A stretch of 64,000 nt of DNA from RH-AL1 sp965277735 (GCA_965277735.1 CBDIDO010000003.1:496001-560000), one strand, 5' to 3'. Numbered from the stretch's first letter, positions 52,954 through 62,016 are shown. Numbers and translations: made by a program. Notes: generated from the letters alone by a model not told the origin.

Positions 52954-53163
52954 GTGAAGACCCTCATCGCTGGCATTCTGATCGCGTCCACCGCGGCGCT
53001 CGCCATTCCCACGCCCGCTTCCGCGATCGGCATCGTCGTCGGCCCGCGTGGTGGCGTCGGCGTCCGCGTCGGCCGTCCCGTCTATCGCCGTCCGTTCGTG
53101 CGCCCCTTCGTGCGTGGTGGTTTTCGCCGTCCGCTCGTGCGTCGCGGCTATCACCGGTTCTGA
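52954..53163 (+). CDS. Small secreted Arg/Pro-rich protein, paralogue of the 51744 gene
   Basis: The 69-residue product starts at GTG 52954, with AAAGGA upstream, and shows the signal peptide KTLIAGILIASTAALAIPTPASA. The core IGIVVGPRGGVGVRVG is identical but for one residue to the paralogue, followed by a different Arg-rich tail (RRPFVRPFVRGGFRRPLVR). Gene and terminator were duplicated together. Confidence 0.78.
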   Translation: MKTLIAGILIASTAALAIPTPASAIGIVVGPRGGVGVRVGRPVYRRPFVRPFVRGGFRRPLVRRGYHRF

Positions 53164-53188
53164 TCGGTCCGACGGCATCGAACAAAGA

Positions 53189-53216
53189 GAGGTCGCGCGA
53201 GCGGCCTCTTTTTTTT
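53189..53216 (+). terminator. Intrinsic terminator, copy of the one at 52011
   Basis: GAGGTCGC at 53189-53196 pairs with GCGGCCTC at 53201-53208 (one G-T pair) around a GCGA loop, followed by eight T. The near-identity to 52011-52038 supports a tandem duplication that took in the gene and its terminator, with the HAD gene now between the copies. Confidence 0.9.
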
Positions 53217-53304
53217 GCGCAGGACCGGTCGCGGGCGCTGCGCCGACCCGCTATCCTTGGCGCGTCGCCTCGACGCCATGTACGGAATGCGGGAGGACTG
53301 TCGT

Positions 53305-53787
53305 ATGCCAAACGTTGGCGGGACCCGACCGAAATGGCCCCAAGAGGGCGCCTGCCGATGTGGCGCCGTCCGGCTGCGGATCTCCGCGCCGCCGCTGCTC
53401 ACTATGGCCTGCCATTGCACCGGCTGCCAGCGGATGAGCGCCAGCGCCTTCTCGCTCAGCGCCGCGATCCCGACCGAGGCGTTCGCCGTCACCAGAGGCG
53501 CGCCGGTGCGCGGTGGCCTCGGCGAGGGCCCGATCCACCATTTCTTCTGCCCGCAGTGCATGAGCTGGCTGTTTACGCGTGCCGACGGCATGGACGGGTT
53601 CGTCAACCTGCGCGCGACGATGCTCGACGACGCACGATGGTTTGCGCCGTTCATCGAGACCTGGACCGCCGAGAAGCTGCCGTGGGCGACGACGCCCGCC
53701 ACGCACAGCTTCGAGCGCTTCCCGCCGCTCGAGGCCTATGAGGCGCTCATGCGCGACTACGCGGCCGCCCGGGCAAACTCGGCATAG
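53305..53787 (+). CDS. GFA-domain protein (glutathione-dependent formaldehyde-activating-like)
   Basis: The 160-residue protein has the zinc-binding Cys pattern of the GFA family: CRCGAVRL at about 17-24, CHCTGCQ at about 36-42 and CPQC near 82-85. True formaldehyde-activating Gfa is only one member of a large and mostly uncharacterised family, so formaldehyde chemistry should not be assumed. ATG at 53305 has a GGAGGA site. Confidence 0.85.
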   Translation: MPNVGGTRPKWPQEGACRCGAVRLRISAPPLLTMACHCTGCQRMSASAFSLSAAIPTEAFAVTRGAPVRGGLGEGPIHHFFCPQCMSWLFTRADGMDGFVNLRATMLDDARWFAPFIETWTAEKLPWATTPATHSFERFPPLEAYEALMRDYAAARANSA

Positions 53788-53804
53788 GCAACCTCGCGTT
53801 CACC

Positions 53805-54083
53805 ATGCCGCGCGACGCCAAGGCGGCGTTAAGCACGTATGCAGCCCGCGCGGCGATGATCGACGGCTTCCGCCCCAGGGACGTCCCCATGCCTCGCGCT
53901 CATGCCTTCGATCTTCGCTACGAGCACGAGATGCGCGCCGTGCCTGTGCAGGCGACGCTGCCGTCGCAGCCGCTGCTGCACGGCCGCAGCCTCGTGGCAC
54001 GTCTGCGCGGCCTGAAGCTGCTGATGGAGGCCGAGCGCGGCCTCGCCGCCTGGATGGTCGCGCCGCACGCCATCCTCTCCTGA
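53805..54083 (+). CDS. Small hypothetical protein
   Basis: A 92-residue frame with an Ala- and Arg-rich composition, no signal peptide, and no family seen. It follows the GFA gene by 17 bases. Codon use agrees with the surrounding genes. Possible but weakly supported. Confidence 0.4.
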   Translation: MPRDAKAALSTYAARAAMIDGFRPRDVPMPRAHAFDLRYEHEMRAVPVQATLPSQPLLHGRSLVARLRGLKLLMEAERGLAAWMVAPHAILS

Positions 54084-54267
54084 GCCGTCAATCCGGGGCG
54101 GCGCAGCCGAATCCGGAACCGGCGCCGACTCGGGCTGGCGCGCTGCTTCATCGACCGGCACGCGGCGCGCTCGGCGCAGGCGCGACGCCGTTGCCCCACG
54201 GATAGATGCCGAGCGCGAGGGCTTCGGCCTCCGCTCGCTCGCGGCGACGCAGTCTCAGATTATAGAT

Positions 54268-54942
54268 TCAGATCATCTTCGCCGTCATCGCCAGAGCAAC
54301 AGCGTGCGCGCGCGTGCGTGCGCCCAGTCGGCGCTTGGCCCGCTCGACGTGAGCGTGCGCCGTCGTCGTCGATATGGACATCGCCGCCGCGATCCTCGCG
54401 TCGCTCAGGCCGGCGGCGACGAGGCTCAACGCCTCCTGTTCCCGTACCGAGAGATGCTGGGGCACGCTTTCGGTGTCGAGGGCGAGGGCCTGCACCTTCG
54501 CGTAGGCTGCCACCGCGAGCTGCGTGAGCTCGGCACGGTCGCTGCTGTCCAGCGAGAGAGACGAGGACGGCGTCGCGAGGCTCACGAACCCATGGCGCAG
54601 GTGCGGACGGTCGACCGGAACGGTCAAGCCGTCGTTCCATCCGAACGCGCTGCAGGCATCGAAGACGCGGAGCCCTTCGCCGGGGCGGCGAGATTTCAGT
54701 TCTTTCCAGGTGAAGGGCTCGTGCGCCCGCTGCATCTCGTCGAAGACGATGTCATGATGCGCAAATCCGTTGACCGCATAAAACTCGATCCAGTTCGGCC
54801 AGCGGACCAGGGGCAATCCCCCGAGCTCGTCGGATGTCGGCATCAGGCCGAAGGCGAAGGCGTTGATCCCGAACTTCCCTGCCGCCGCCGCGAAAGAATG
54901 ACCGAGAGCGTCCAGCGACGTTGCAATCAGTACAGGCTCCAC
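54268..54942 (-). CDS. LuxR-type regulator with autoinducer-binding-like domain (solo)
   Basis: The 224-residue protein has an N-terminal region with WPNWIEFYAVNGFAHHDIVFDEMQRAHEPFTW, close to the acyl-homoserine-lactone pocket pattern (Trp, Tyr, Asp and Trp kept, the usual Pro after Asp replaced by Ile). The C-terminal LuxR helix-turn-helix is LSVREQEALSLVAAGLSDARIAAAM. GTG at 54942 follows AGGGGA; the longer frame starts at 55047. No luxI-type synthase is nearby, so it is a solo regulator that may sense outside signals. Confidence 0.82.
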   Translation of the reverse strand: MEPVLIATSLDALGHSFAAAAGKFGINAFAFGLMPTSDELGGLPLVRWPNWIEFYAVNGFAHHDIVFDEMQRAHEPFTWKELKSRRPGEGLRVFDACSAFGWNDGLTVPVDRPHLRHGFVSLATPSSSLSLDSSDRAELTQLAVAAYAKVQALALDTESVPQHLSVREQEALSLVAAGLSDARIAAAMSISTTTAHAHVERAKRRLGARTRAHAVALAMTAKMI

Positions 54943-55145
54943 GTCGTTGATCCCCTTCTTTCGATGCGTTCCCTTCCCAGAGGACCGGTAGCACGATCGA
55001 CACCCGCTCCTTCCAGGGATCGAAAATATTCCGCCGACTGTATCCAAACAGAGACAAGCCGCCCATTCGCGCCCTCGCTAAGGTCGGCAGACGACGAGCG
55101 CGGGGTCGCGATAGCGACTTCCCCGCTCTAATATACGGGGAAACT

Positions 55146-55418
55146 ATGCCTATTACTCTCACCCGCTTGACGGTATCTACTGTCCTTGTCTCATCTTCAT
55201 TGACGTTCTGCGGCCCGGCCGACGCTCAAAGCAAACAACTCAATGCCTTCAGCAATCTCGCGGGCACGATCGCCAACGTCGCGGGCGTCGCCGCAGCCCT
55301 TTCGGGGGGCGCGCCTCCCGGTCCGCCCGGAGCCGTGGTTGTCGCCGACAAGAAAACGCACCTCAAAGGTGCAACCATGCATCGAGGGCACGTCGCCGTT
55401 CACACTGGCCGCCATTGA
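55146..55418 (+). CDS. Small secreted hypothetical protein
   Basis: The 90-residue product has a signal peptide (LTVSTVLVSSSLTFCGPADA) and a mature part rich in Ala and Gly (LAGTIANVAGVAAALSGG), with no known domain. GGGGAAA precedes the ATG. It diverges from the luxR-type gene. Confidence 0.5.
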   Translation: MPITLTRLTVSTVLVSSSLTFCGPADAQSKQLNAFSNLAGTIANVAGVAAALSGGAPPGPPGAVVVADKKTHLKGATMHRGHVAVHTGRH

Positions 55419-55491
55419 CCATGAAGAGCCCCCGACTCTGATCCGGAATCGCGGTGCGCTGGCGCTCGACGCGCCCGTCGCCCCGTTCGGC

Positions 55492-55971
55492 CTAATCCGG
55501 CAGGTTGGTGAGCCGCGGCCGCCACACGCCGAGCGCCACGTTGGCGACGGCCACCAGGAGCAGCACGATCAGCGTGTTGCGCTCGGCGCCCAGCGTGCCG
55601 GCGAGCCCGGCCACATCGCCCTTGCCCGCCAGCGCGGCGGCGCTGCGCTCGGCCTCCTGCTGCATTGGCCCCATCACGCCCTGGAAGCCGCCCTCGAAGA
55701 TGAGGACGCCGGTGATGAGCTTCAGCCACGCCCAGCCGGCGTTGTGGAATGCGCGGTTCGTCGCGATGGACAGGAGGCCGGCGATCAGCGCGAGGGCAAT
55801 CGAGGGCAGGAACATCCAGGTGGCGATCGCACCCATGGCGGCGCGCACCGCCGCGTAGGCGGGTAGTTGGGCGGGCGGCGGCGCGACGCTCGCCAGCACC
55901 ACGAGCGACACCATCGCGCCCAGCAGGCCGGCGGCACCCAGCGTGTGGAGGAACTTGAGGAGACGACGCAC
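55492..55971 (-). CDS. DUF2269-like integral membrane protein
   Basis: The 159-residue protein has four transmembrane segments, beginning RLLKFLHTLGAAGLLGAMVS, with the FHNAGWAWLKLITGVLIFEGGF segment typical of DUF2269. The function of the family is not known. It stands alone on the minus strand. Confidence 0.7.
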   Translation of the reverse strand: MRRLLKFLHTLGAAGLLGAMVSLVVLASVAPPPAQLPAYAAVRAAMGAIATWMFLPSIALALIAGLLSIATNRAFHNAGWAWLKLITGVLIFEGGFQGVMGPMQQEAERSAAALAGKGDVAGLAGTLGAERNTLIVLLLVAVANVALGVWRPRLTNLPD

Positions 55972-56103
55972 GGCACTCGCGGGGCTGGTTGGCGCGCGCG
56001 GAGCCTAGTCCAGCGGGCAGGGCCTGCGAAAGGCGGCCATTTCGCCGCATATCCTGAAGCGACATCTGCCTAGGGTCCAAGCTCAATTAGATAGGCTTGT
56101 GAT

Positions 56104-56278
56104 GGCTGCTTCCGATCCACAGCAGACATGCGACCCGTTTTGCAAACCGACAGACGTGGGCCGATTACGGCCTGGCAGCTTCCGGACGAAAGTCGGAGTT
56201 AGCAGCCGCAACTTGAGCGGCTGCTACCGATCCACAGCAGATGTATGATCCGTTTTGCGAACCGATAGACGCTGGCCG
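56104..56278. repeat. Two direct repeats of about 60 bp
   Basis: 56104-56163 and 56219-56278 share about 83 percent identity (both contain CCGATCCACAGCAGA and CCGTTTTGC), and nearly all differences are transitions. The second copy forms the last codons of the LysR fragment. The words resemble dispersed non-coding repeats found in many Hyphomicrobiales genomes. Confidence 0.65.
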
Positions 56279-56583
56279 GAAGCGCTTTGCGTCCGCTGCA
56301 GGTGGCTTCGGAAATCGTCGGCGAGACTGCGTATCGCCTTGGCATAAACCACCAGCGCTTCACCATCAATCGTCAGCTCGACACCGCAGCTGGATCGCCG
56401 GAAAAACAGGCAGCCGGCGGAGCGCTCCATACGACGAACTTGCTGGCTGATTGCGGGCTGAGATACGCCTAGTTTAGCAGCAGCGCCCGAAAAGCTTCGC
56501 GCCTCGGCGATCGCTATAATAACCTTCACCTGTTCGTGAGTGATCAGGCGTTGTATATCGACGGCTGATCTGCCGTTGTTCAT
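56224..56583 (-). pseudogene. Truncated LysR-family regulator (DNA-binding part only)
   Basis: The 119-residue frame has the LysR helix-turn-helix (QVKVIIAIAEARSFSGAAAKLG, then VSQPAISQQVRRME) but stops before any effector domain. The last 12 codons come from a dispersed repeat. It probably lost its C-terminal part by an insertion or deletion. A DNA-binding fragment could still be made. Confidence 0.75.
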
Positions 56584-56600
56584 GCCCTGTCGCGTTCTCC

Positions 56601-57062
56601 CTAACGCCCAATCGGAGCGATCACCTCGAAAAGATTTCGCCAAGGGTCTGCAAAGAAGGCGATGCGTAGGCCAAGAGCCGGGACGTCGCGAGGCTCGGTA
56701 ACGATCGAGACGCCACGGCGCTCCAGCTCAGTGATGGTCGCGTCCACGTCGAAGACTTGAATGCCTAAGTGGTGCCACCCCGCCAGGTCATAGCTCTCAC
56801 GCAAATCTCCATAGAGCGGCCTTTCGGCAGCGCCGGGTCCAGCAAGGATTTCGAAGCTGAAGCCTTCGCCCGCTGCGGGCGCGAGGAAGCCGAAAGTCAG
56901 CTTTCCGATCGACGTCGATTTCAACAGCCGGAAATCGAGCGTGGTGGTGTACCAGGCAACGGCTTCGTCGAAGTTTGGCACGCGGATAGCGGCGTGGCTT
57001 GGCAGCCAAGACGCAAACGGGCTGGAGGTTTGTGACTTAGCTGATGTGTCAGGTGCCTTCAT
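56601..57062 (-). CDS. VOC-family (glyoxalase/dioxygenase fold) protein
   Basis: The 153-residue protein has paired beta-alpha-beta-beta-beta modules: HAAIRVPNFDEAVAWYTTTL at the start, WHHLGIQVFDVDATITELE in the middle and RIAFFADPWRNLFEVI near the end with a metal-type Glu. It may be an isomerase, lyase or dioxygenase. ATG at 57062. It lies just after an alpha/beta hydrolase gene on the same strand. Confidence 0.82.
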   Translation of the reverse strand: MKAPDTSAKSQTSSPFASWLPSHAAIRVPNFDEAVAWYTTTLDFRLLKSTSIGKLTFGFLAPAAGEGFSFEILAGPGAAERPLYGDLRESYDLAGWHHLGIQVFDVDATITELERRGVSIVTEPRDVPALGLRIAFFADPWRNLFEVIAPIGR

Positions 57063-57081
57063 TGCTGATTCTCGATTTCGA

Positions 57082-58113
57082 TCACGGGATTCGGCTCTTA
57101 GAAAGCAGCCTGCCATTGGCCCAACGGCGAATGTCGTGGGCCAGCTCGAGCTTTCGCTCTAACGGCAACCAATGCCCCCCGCCCTGCTCGGTCAGTGAAA
57201 GATCCGCACAGGCTTGCCGCATCGGTTCCCCGATGCGGCTTTGACCGGTATCGCAGAGCGCATCGAAAGCTCCGTTCACGAACAGAACGGGCTGCCTGAG
57301 CCGGCCGCCGTCGGGCGCCTCGCCGGCATAGGCCGTGTTGGCGTCATCGTTCAGATACCAGGAATTCGCTGAGCGAAAACCATTTTCGCGGAAAGCTACA
57401 ACTAACGCTTCGAAATCCGCGGGTGGCCAAAGCGCGGGCTCTGGCGCCAACGCCGACGCGCGCCGCGCTGCCCCGAACCAACCTCCTCGTCGCGTCACTG
57501 TCGCCGTCCTATAAACACGACCCTTCGACGCTGCGGTACCGGGCTGGTAGATTGCTGCGAGCGTGGACGGGATGTCCGCCTCGAAGTCGCTCACTGTCTG
57601 CTCGAAGTGCGTCGCGTAAAACCGGCAGTAGTCCCATGGACCGTCGGGATAATCGTCGGACGGATAGAGTGCGCGATTGACGAGCGGCAGAAGGCTGCCC
57701 AACGCAAATCCACCCGGAAGGTACGGCACCGAGACAAGCACCAATCCCTTACATCGAGAAGGGTGATGCGCGGCCAGCGCCGCGGCGACAGGGCTTCCTA
57801 AGTCATGGCCGACCCAGATTGCGGCGTGCCTCCCAAGATGATCGTGCAGGTCAACCATGTCGTGGACGATCTCCCGTATGGCGTATGCCTCGGGATCAGC
57901 CGGGGTCGATGAGCCGCCGTAGCCGCGCATGTCGGGGGCGACACAGCGCCAACCCTCGGCGCCGAACGCCTGCATCTGCGCCCGCCACATCAGGCCGATC
58001 CCGGGCCAGCCGTGGAGGAAGATCATCAGTGGCCCGTTGGCGGGACCGATCTCCCAGTATGCCGTCGTATGGCGTGCTGAGCGGAAGCTGCGCGCGATCG
58101 GCCCTATCATCAA
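57082..58113 (-). CDS. Alpha/beta hydrolase, epoxide-hydrolase-like
   Basis: The 343-residue protein has the oxyanion HGWPGIGLMW at about 34-43, the nucleophile elbow WVGHDLGSPVAA with Asp, and a final His in EQGGGHWLPLER. This triad is that of soluble epoxide hydrolases and haloalkane dehalogenases. The start overlaps the end of the next hydrolase frame by four bases. Substrate unknown. Confidence 0.83.
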   Translation of the reverse strand: MMIGPIARSFRSARHTTAYWEIGPANGPLMIFLHGWPGIGLMWRAQMQAFGAEGWRCVAPDMRGYGGSSTPADPEAYAIREIVHDMVDLHDHLGRHAAIWVGHDLGSPVAAALAAHHPSRCKGLVLVSVPYLPGGFALGSLLPLVNRALYPSDDYPDGPWDYCRFYATHFEQTVSDFEADIPSTLAAIYQPGTAASKGRVYRTATVTRRGGWFGAARRASALAPEPALWPPADFEALVVAFRENGFRSANSWYLNDDANTAYAGEAPDGGRLRQPVLFVNGAFDALCDTGQSRIGEPMRQACADLSLTEQGGGHWLPLERKLELAHDIRRWANGRLLSKSRIP

Positions 58114-58598
58114 AGCTCCGTTTCGATGGCGTGTGACGAGCGCATGTGGTCAGCAGCCCGCGAGCATGATGCGAGCGACCTCGGCGATGGCATCGATCTG
58201 CGGCCAATGCAGACTGCAGCGGTCCTCTCCGGGTGCTCCATAGCGAAATTGACGGCAGCCGGACCGCCGGCGTCGTGGCCGACTGGTACGATCCTGTCCA
58301 GCGACAAGGCGTTGACGACGGCTTCCAGATCGCCGAGCTGCTGCTCGAAGCTGTAGCGGACGCCATCGGGTTTATCGGACGCGCCGAAGCCTAGAAAGTC
58401 GATCGCAACGGCTCTACGACCACCCGCCACCAGATGCGCAATCAAGTCGTCGTAGATGTGTGAGTTGTCCGGAAATCCATGCAGCAAGACGAAGGGCGCA
58501 CCGTTGCCGGGGAAGTCGCGGACGTAGACGCTTCCGCCATCCCGCTGCACGCGATGCTCGGCAAACGTGGGTAAACCGCTGCTGGTATCGTCGGTCAT
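58110..58598 (-). pseudogene. Truncated alpha/beta hydrolase
   Basis: The 162-residue frame carries the first half of a hydrolase (LLHGFPDNSHIYDDL and PVGHDAGGPAAVNFA with the nucleophile) and then ends without cap domain or catalytic His. Family members are about 280 residues or more. It overlaps the next gene by four bases. The lost part is not seen in the other frames, so a deletion is likely. Confidence 0.75.
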
Positions 58599-58648
58599 TC
58601 TCTACTCCCTAACGGCGGCGTCCTGGGGTTCAATCGAGGTGGCCGCCT

Positions 58649-59628
58649 TCATGTCGGATCCAGTTCGAGCAGAAACTCCACGAGGTGCTCGCTGGCTGCT
58701 GCAGAGGCTTCGTGCTGCACCCAGTGGCCGATACCTTCGAGTCCGACGTAACCTCTCAGGCCAGGGAGGCGATCGCGCAGCGCGGCTTCCGTTAGGCGAT
58801 AGACTGGGAACAAACCATCCGCGTTGCCCCACATGAAAAAGGAGGGCTGCGCTATCCTTGCGCCGGTGTATGCGGCCGAAAGATCAAAGAACGGCTGAAT
58901 GGCGCGATAGTAGTTAAGCGCCCCGTGAAACCCGTGCGTTCGAATTCGGCGATGTTGTGGGCGAGGTAGTCGAGCTCGATCCAGGGCGGAGGTCGATCCG
59001 GTGGCTTCCGATGCAGGCTTCGATTCGGATCGAATGGGTTCCACGCGTCCTCCGCAGGCGCGGACCCAGAGGCCCAGAACAGGGCGCCTGGGATGGTGAC
59101 GCTCGCATCGGCCCAGACCTGGTCCGCCTCCGGTCGGATCTGCCCGAACATGTAGAAATCCTCTTGGCGCCCAGCCGCTCTCATCGCATCCAAAACGCTC
59201 ATTGCGCCGCGGGGCACGTAGGGTACGGCGAGGCAGAATACTGCCGTGAAACGGTCGGGCCGCATCATCGCGGCATTCCAAGCGACGTTCGCTCCCCAAT
59301 CGTGGCCGACGAGGGTGGCCTGCGCTATCTGAAGCGCGTCGAGGAGCCCGACTAGGTCGCCGACTGTCTGAAGCGGAGTGTAGAGCGCCGGGTCCGCGGG
59401 CGCCGAGGATCTCCCGTAGCCACGCATGTCGGGCGCAATGGCTCGGTAGCCAGCCGACGCAACCGCCTGCATCTGCGCGCGCCAGGTGTAAGCGGTGTCG
59501 GGAAACCCGTGAACGAATAGGACGGCGGGACCTTTGCCCAGCGCCGTGACGCGCAGAGTGATCCCGTTGGCCGCGACATCGAAAGTCTCGGCATCGTTGC
59601 CGTCAGATATTCCCTTCGCTTTCGACAT
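58649..59628 (-). pseudogene. Alpha/beta hydrolase (epoxide hydrolase-like) with one-base frameshift
   Basis: The first frame (59628 down to about 58925) reads from MSKAKGISDGN through FVHGFPDTAYTWRA and LVGHDWGANVAWN. After EFERTGF the sequence continues in the next frame as HGALNYYRAIQPFFDLSAAY, through FFMWGNADGLFPVY to EGIGHWVQHEA, and stops at 58649. Loss of one C in a TTCC run (GGTTTCCACGG to GGTTTCACGG) explains it. The corrected protein has about 326 residues and a full triad. True mutation or sequencing error cannot be told apart here. Confidence 0.8.
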
Positions 59629-59737
59629 CCAAAGCTCCGGCCGCCCGGGACAGCAGGCTGCGCACGGATTGAAGCGACTACCAATCGAAAGCGTAAGTCC
59701 TTAAGTTCGGCAGCCTTTCTTCCATTTTCCGGGAGCA

Positions 59738-60649
59738 ATGATGGATCGCCTGGGATCGATGTCGCTCCTCGTGACGGTCGCCGAAGCAGGCAGCCTCTCA
59801 GGCGCCGCTCGAAGGCTCGAAACGCCGCTCACGACCGTCAGCCGCAAGATCGCGGATCTCGAGCATCATCTGAAAACACCGTTGCTGATGCGATCGAGCC
59901 GCAAGACCACGTTAACGGACGCGGGCAAGTCCTATGTCGTATCTTGCAAGCGGATCTTGGAAGACATTGGCGAAGCCGAACGTGTCGTGCAGGGCGAATA
60001 TATAGTTCCAAAGGGCGAGCTGAGCATCACTGCTCCAATTGTACTCGGCCGTCTGCATCTAGTTCCGGTGCTCGCCGATTTCCTTCAGACGTATCCGGAC
60101 ATCGACGTGCGCCTCGTTCTTGCGGATCGTTTGGTGAACCTGGCCGAAGAAGGAATTGATGCCGCGCTTCGCATCGGCGAGTTGCCGGATAGCGCGATGG
60201 TCGCAACCCACATCGGCGACGTCCATCGCGTGTTCGCTGCCAGTCCCGCTTATCTCAAGTTGCGAGGGACGCCGATAAAGCCGACCGATCTCCTCGGCTA
60301 TGATTGTGTCGGCGTGCAGGGTTTCACGGGGCCGGGTCTATGGAGCCTTAGCAGCGACGACGAAGTCCCGGCCCGTTATCGCATAATCGTCAACTCGACC
60401 GATGCAGCTTGCGAAGTGGCCAAGGGGGGGCTTGGCGTCGTCTCCGTGTTCTCCCATCATGTAGCGTCTTCCTTCCGTGATGGAACGTTGGCGCGCGTCC
60501 TGCCGGACTTTAAGCGAACGACACTCCCGCTAAGCCTTGTACGAAACTCTGGCGGGTATCTCCCTTTGAAGCTGCGCGCCTTCCTGGACTTCGTTACGCC
60601 GCGCTTGAAAAGTCGATTGTCCGCGGCCGACAAGCCTCGACCGCGATGA
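59738..60649 (+). CDS. LysR-family transcriptional regulator
   Basis: The 303-residue protein has the N-terminal helix-turn-helix (SLLVTVAEAGSLSGAARRLETP, then TTVSRKIADLEHHLK) and an effector domain (GELSITAPIVLGRLHLVPVLADFLQ) of the CrgA/AaeR type. It diverges from the hydrolase genes and probably regulates them. Length is normal. Confidence 0.9.
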   Translation: MMDRLGSMSLLVTVAEAGSLSGAARRLETPLTTVSRKIADLEHHLKTPLLMRSSRKTTLTDAGKSYVVSCKRILEDIGEAERVVQGEYIVPKGELSITAPIVLGRLHLVPVLADFLQTYPDIDVRLVLADRLVNLAEEGIDAALRIGELPDSAMVATHIGDVHRVFAASPAYLKLRGTPIKPTDLLGYDCVGVQGFTGPGLWSLSSDDEVPARYRIIVNSTDAACEVAKGGLGVVSVFSHHVASSFRDGTLARVLPDFKRTTLPLSLVRNSGGYLPLKLRAFLDFVTPRLKSRLSAADKPRPR

Positions 60650-60783
60650 ATGCGCTATCAGCTTTGCAGGCTAGCGGCCTGCTGCAGCGTTGGGCGCAAA
60701 GCAGGCTCTTGGGACGCCCTTGTCGTAGGTCCGCTTGCCACCAATTTCGGACGCTCGCGGAGCTTTGCTGATTGGGTTTGAAC

Positions 60784-61062
60784 CTAGGACCGCTCCTGCC
60801 CCAGGCTCTCGTGCAGTCCCTCGAAGGCCTGGCGGACGCCGTGCAGCTGGTCGAGCAGGTGCAGGATGACGTCGATGCCCTCGTCGTTGACGCCCATGCC
60901 GGCCTTCAGATGCTGGATCAGCCGCGCCCGTGCGAGGTCGGCGTCGCTGAAATGCGGCTCTGTGTCGGCGCGTTGCGGCACCAGCCAGTCCTGTTTGATC
61001 CAGACCTCGAGCGTGTGCGTCTCGATCGACAGGTGGGTGAGAAACGTTTGCCTGTTCATCAT
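60784..61062 (-). CDS. cbpM: MerR-like chaperone modulator CbpM
   Basis: The 92-residue protein has a MerR-like helix-turn-helix (FLTHLSIETHTLEVWIKQDWL and FSDADLARARLIQHLK) and ends in a helix with DVILHLLDQLH, like CbpM, which binds the J-domain of CbpA and blocks it. It overlaps the stop of the DnaJ-type gene by four bases, the usual cbpA-cbpM arrangement. Confidence 0.85.
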   Translation of the reverse strand: MMNRQTFLTHLSIETHTLEVWIKQDWLVPQRADTEPHFSDADLARARLIQHLKAGMGVNDEGIDVILHLLDQLHGVRQAFEGLHESLGQERS

Positions 61063-61964
61063 GCCATCCCCGCGCGCGGGTCGAAGGTCTTGCCGGCATC
61101 CCAGCCCGCCACGAATTTTTCGAGCTCGGCATCCGGCGGCTTGGGCAGCACGACTTTCAGCCGCACGAGCTGGTCGCCGGCCGCGCCGCCGCGGCGCGGC
61201 GCGCCCTTGCCCTTGAGGCGCAGGGTGGTGCCGGTGTTCGAGCCCTTCGGCACGCTCATCGTCACCGCGCCGGTCGCCGTCGGCACGCGCACCTGGCCGC
61301 CGAGCACGGCCTCGCTGAGCGAGACGGGCAGGTCGAGGATGATGTCGTCGCCCTCGCGGGTGAAGCGCGGATCGGGCCGCACCTCGACCTCGACCAGCGC
61401 ATCGCCGGGGGCGCCCTGGCCGGCGCCGGGCGCGCCCTTGCCGCGCAGCCGCAGCACCTGCCCGTCGACGAGGCCGGGCGGGATGCGCACGTCGAGCGTG
61501 CCGCCGTCGGGCAGGGTGACGCGCTTCTCCGCGCCGGAGATCGAGTCCGCGAACGAGATCGCCAGGCTGTAGTGCAGGTCCTGCCCGCGCCGGTTGGCGC
61601 GCGCGCGGGCGCTGCGGCGCAGCAGCTCGGCCAGCGCGTCGTCGCCGTCGGCGAAGTCCGCGTAGCCGTCGCCCCCCGTGTAGGGATGCGCCTCGTCGGA
61701 CGTCGCGTAGTTGCGATAGTACGGCTGCTGCGGCGGCCGCTCGGCGCCCGAGGCGTCGATCTCGCCGGCATCGAAGCGCTTGCGCTGGTCGGCATCGCCG
61801 ATGAGGTCGTAGGCGACCGCGACCTCCTTGAACTTCTCCTCCGCCCCCTTGTCGCCGGGGTTGAGGTCGGGGTGCAGCTTCTTGGCGAGCTTGCGATAGG
61901 CGCTGCGGATCTCGTCCGCCGGCGCCGCCGCCGCGACGCCGAGCACCTCGTAGGGGTTCCTCAA
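61059..61964 (-). CDS. cbpA: DnaJ-class chaperone (CbpA-like)
   Basis: The protein has a J-domain near the N-terminus (NPYEVLGVAAAAPADEIRSA, then LAKKLHPDLNPGD with the HPD triad), a linker, and two C-terminal substrate-binding domains (ITLP-type LHYSLAISFADSISGAEKRV). It lacks the zinc-finger of DnaJ, as CbpA does. A TTG at 61964 gives the normal start; an ATG at 62030 lies inside the end of the tetR gene. It works with DnaK and CbpM. Confidence 0.87.
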   Translation of the reverse strand: MRNPYEVLGVAAAAPADEIRSAYRKLAKKLHPDLNPGDKGAEEKFKEVAVAYDLIGDADQRKRFDAGEIDASGAERPPQQPYYRNYATSDEAHPYTGGDGYADFADGDDALAELLRRSARARANRRGQDLHYSLAISFADSISGAEKRVTLPDGGTLDVRIPPGLVDGQVLRLRGKGAPGAGQGAPGDALVEVEVRPDPRFTREGDDIILDLPVSLSEAVLGGQVRVPTATGAVTMSVPKGSNTGTTLRLKGKGAPRRGGAAGDQLVRLKVVLPKPPDAELEKFVAGWDAGKTFDPRAGMA

Positions 61965-62016
61965 ACTAGCGCTCCCGGACCTCGATCTTCCTAGGGAGAG
62001 ATTCGTATCCGCGGTC

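Noticed and set aside
53305..53787. True formaldehyde-activating enzyme for the C1 pathway
   Set aside because: The GFA family is broad, and this gene lies outside the sulfur block with no linked formaldehyde dehydrogenase.
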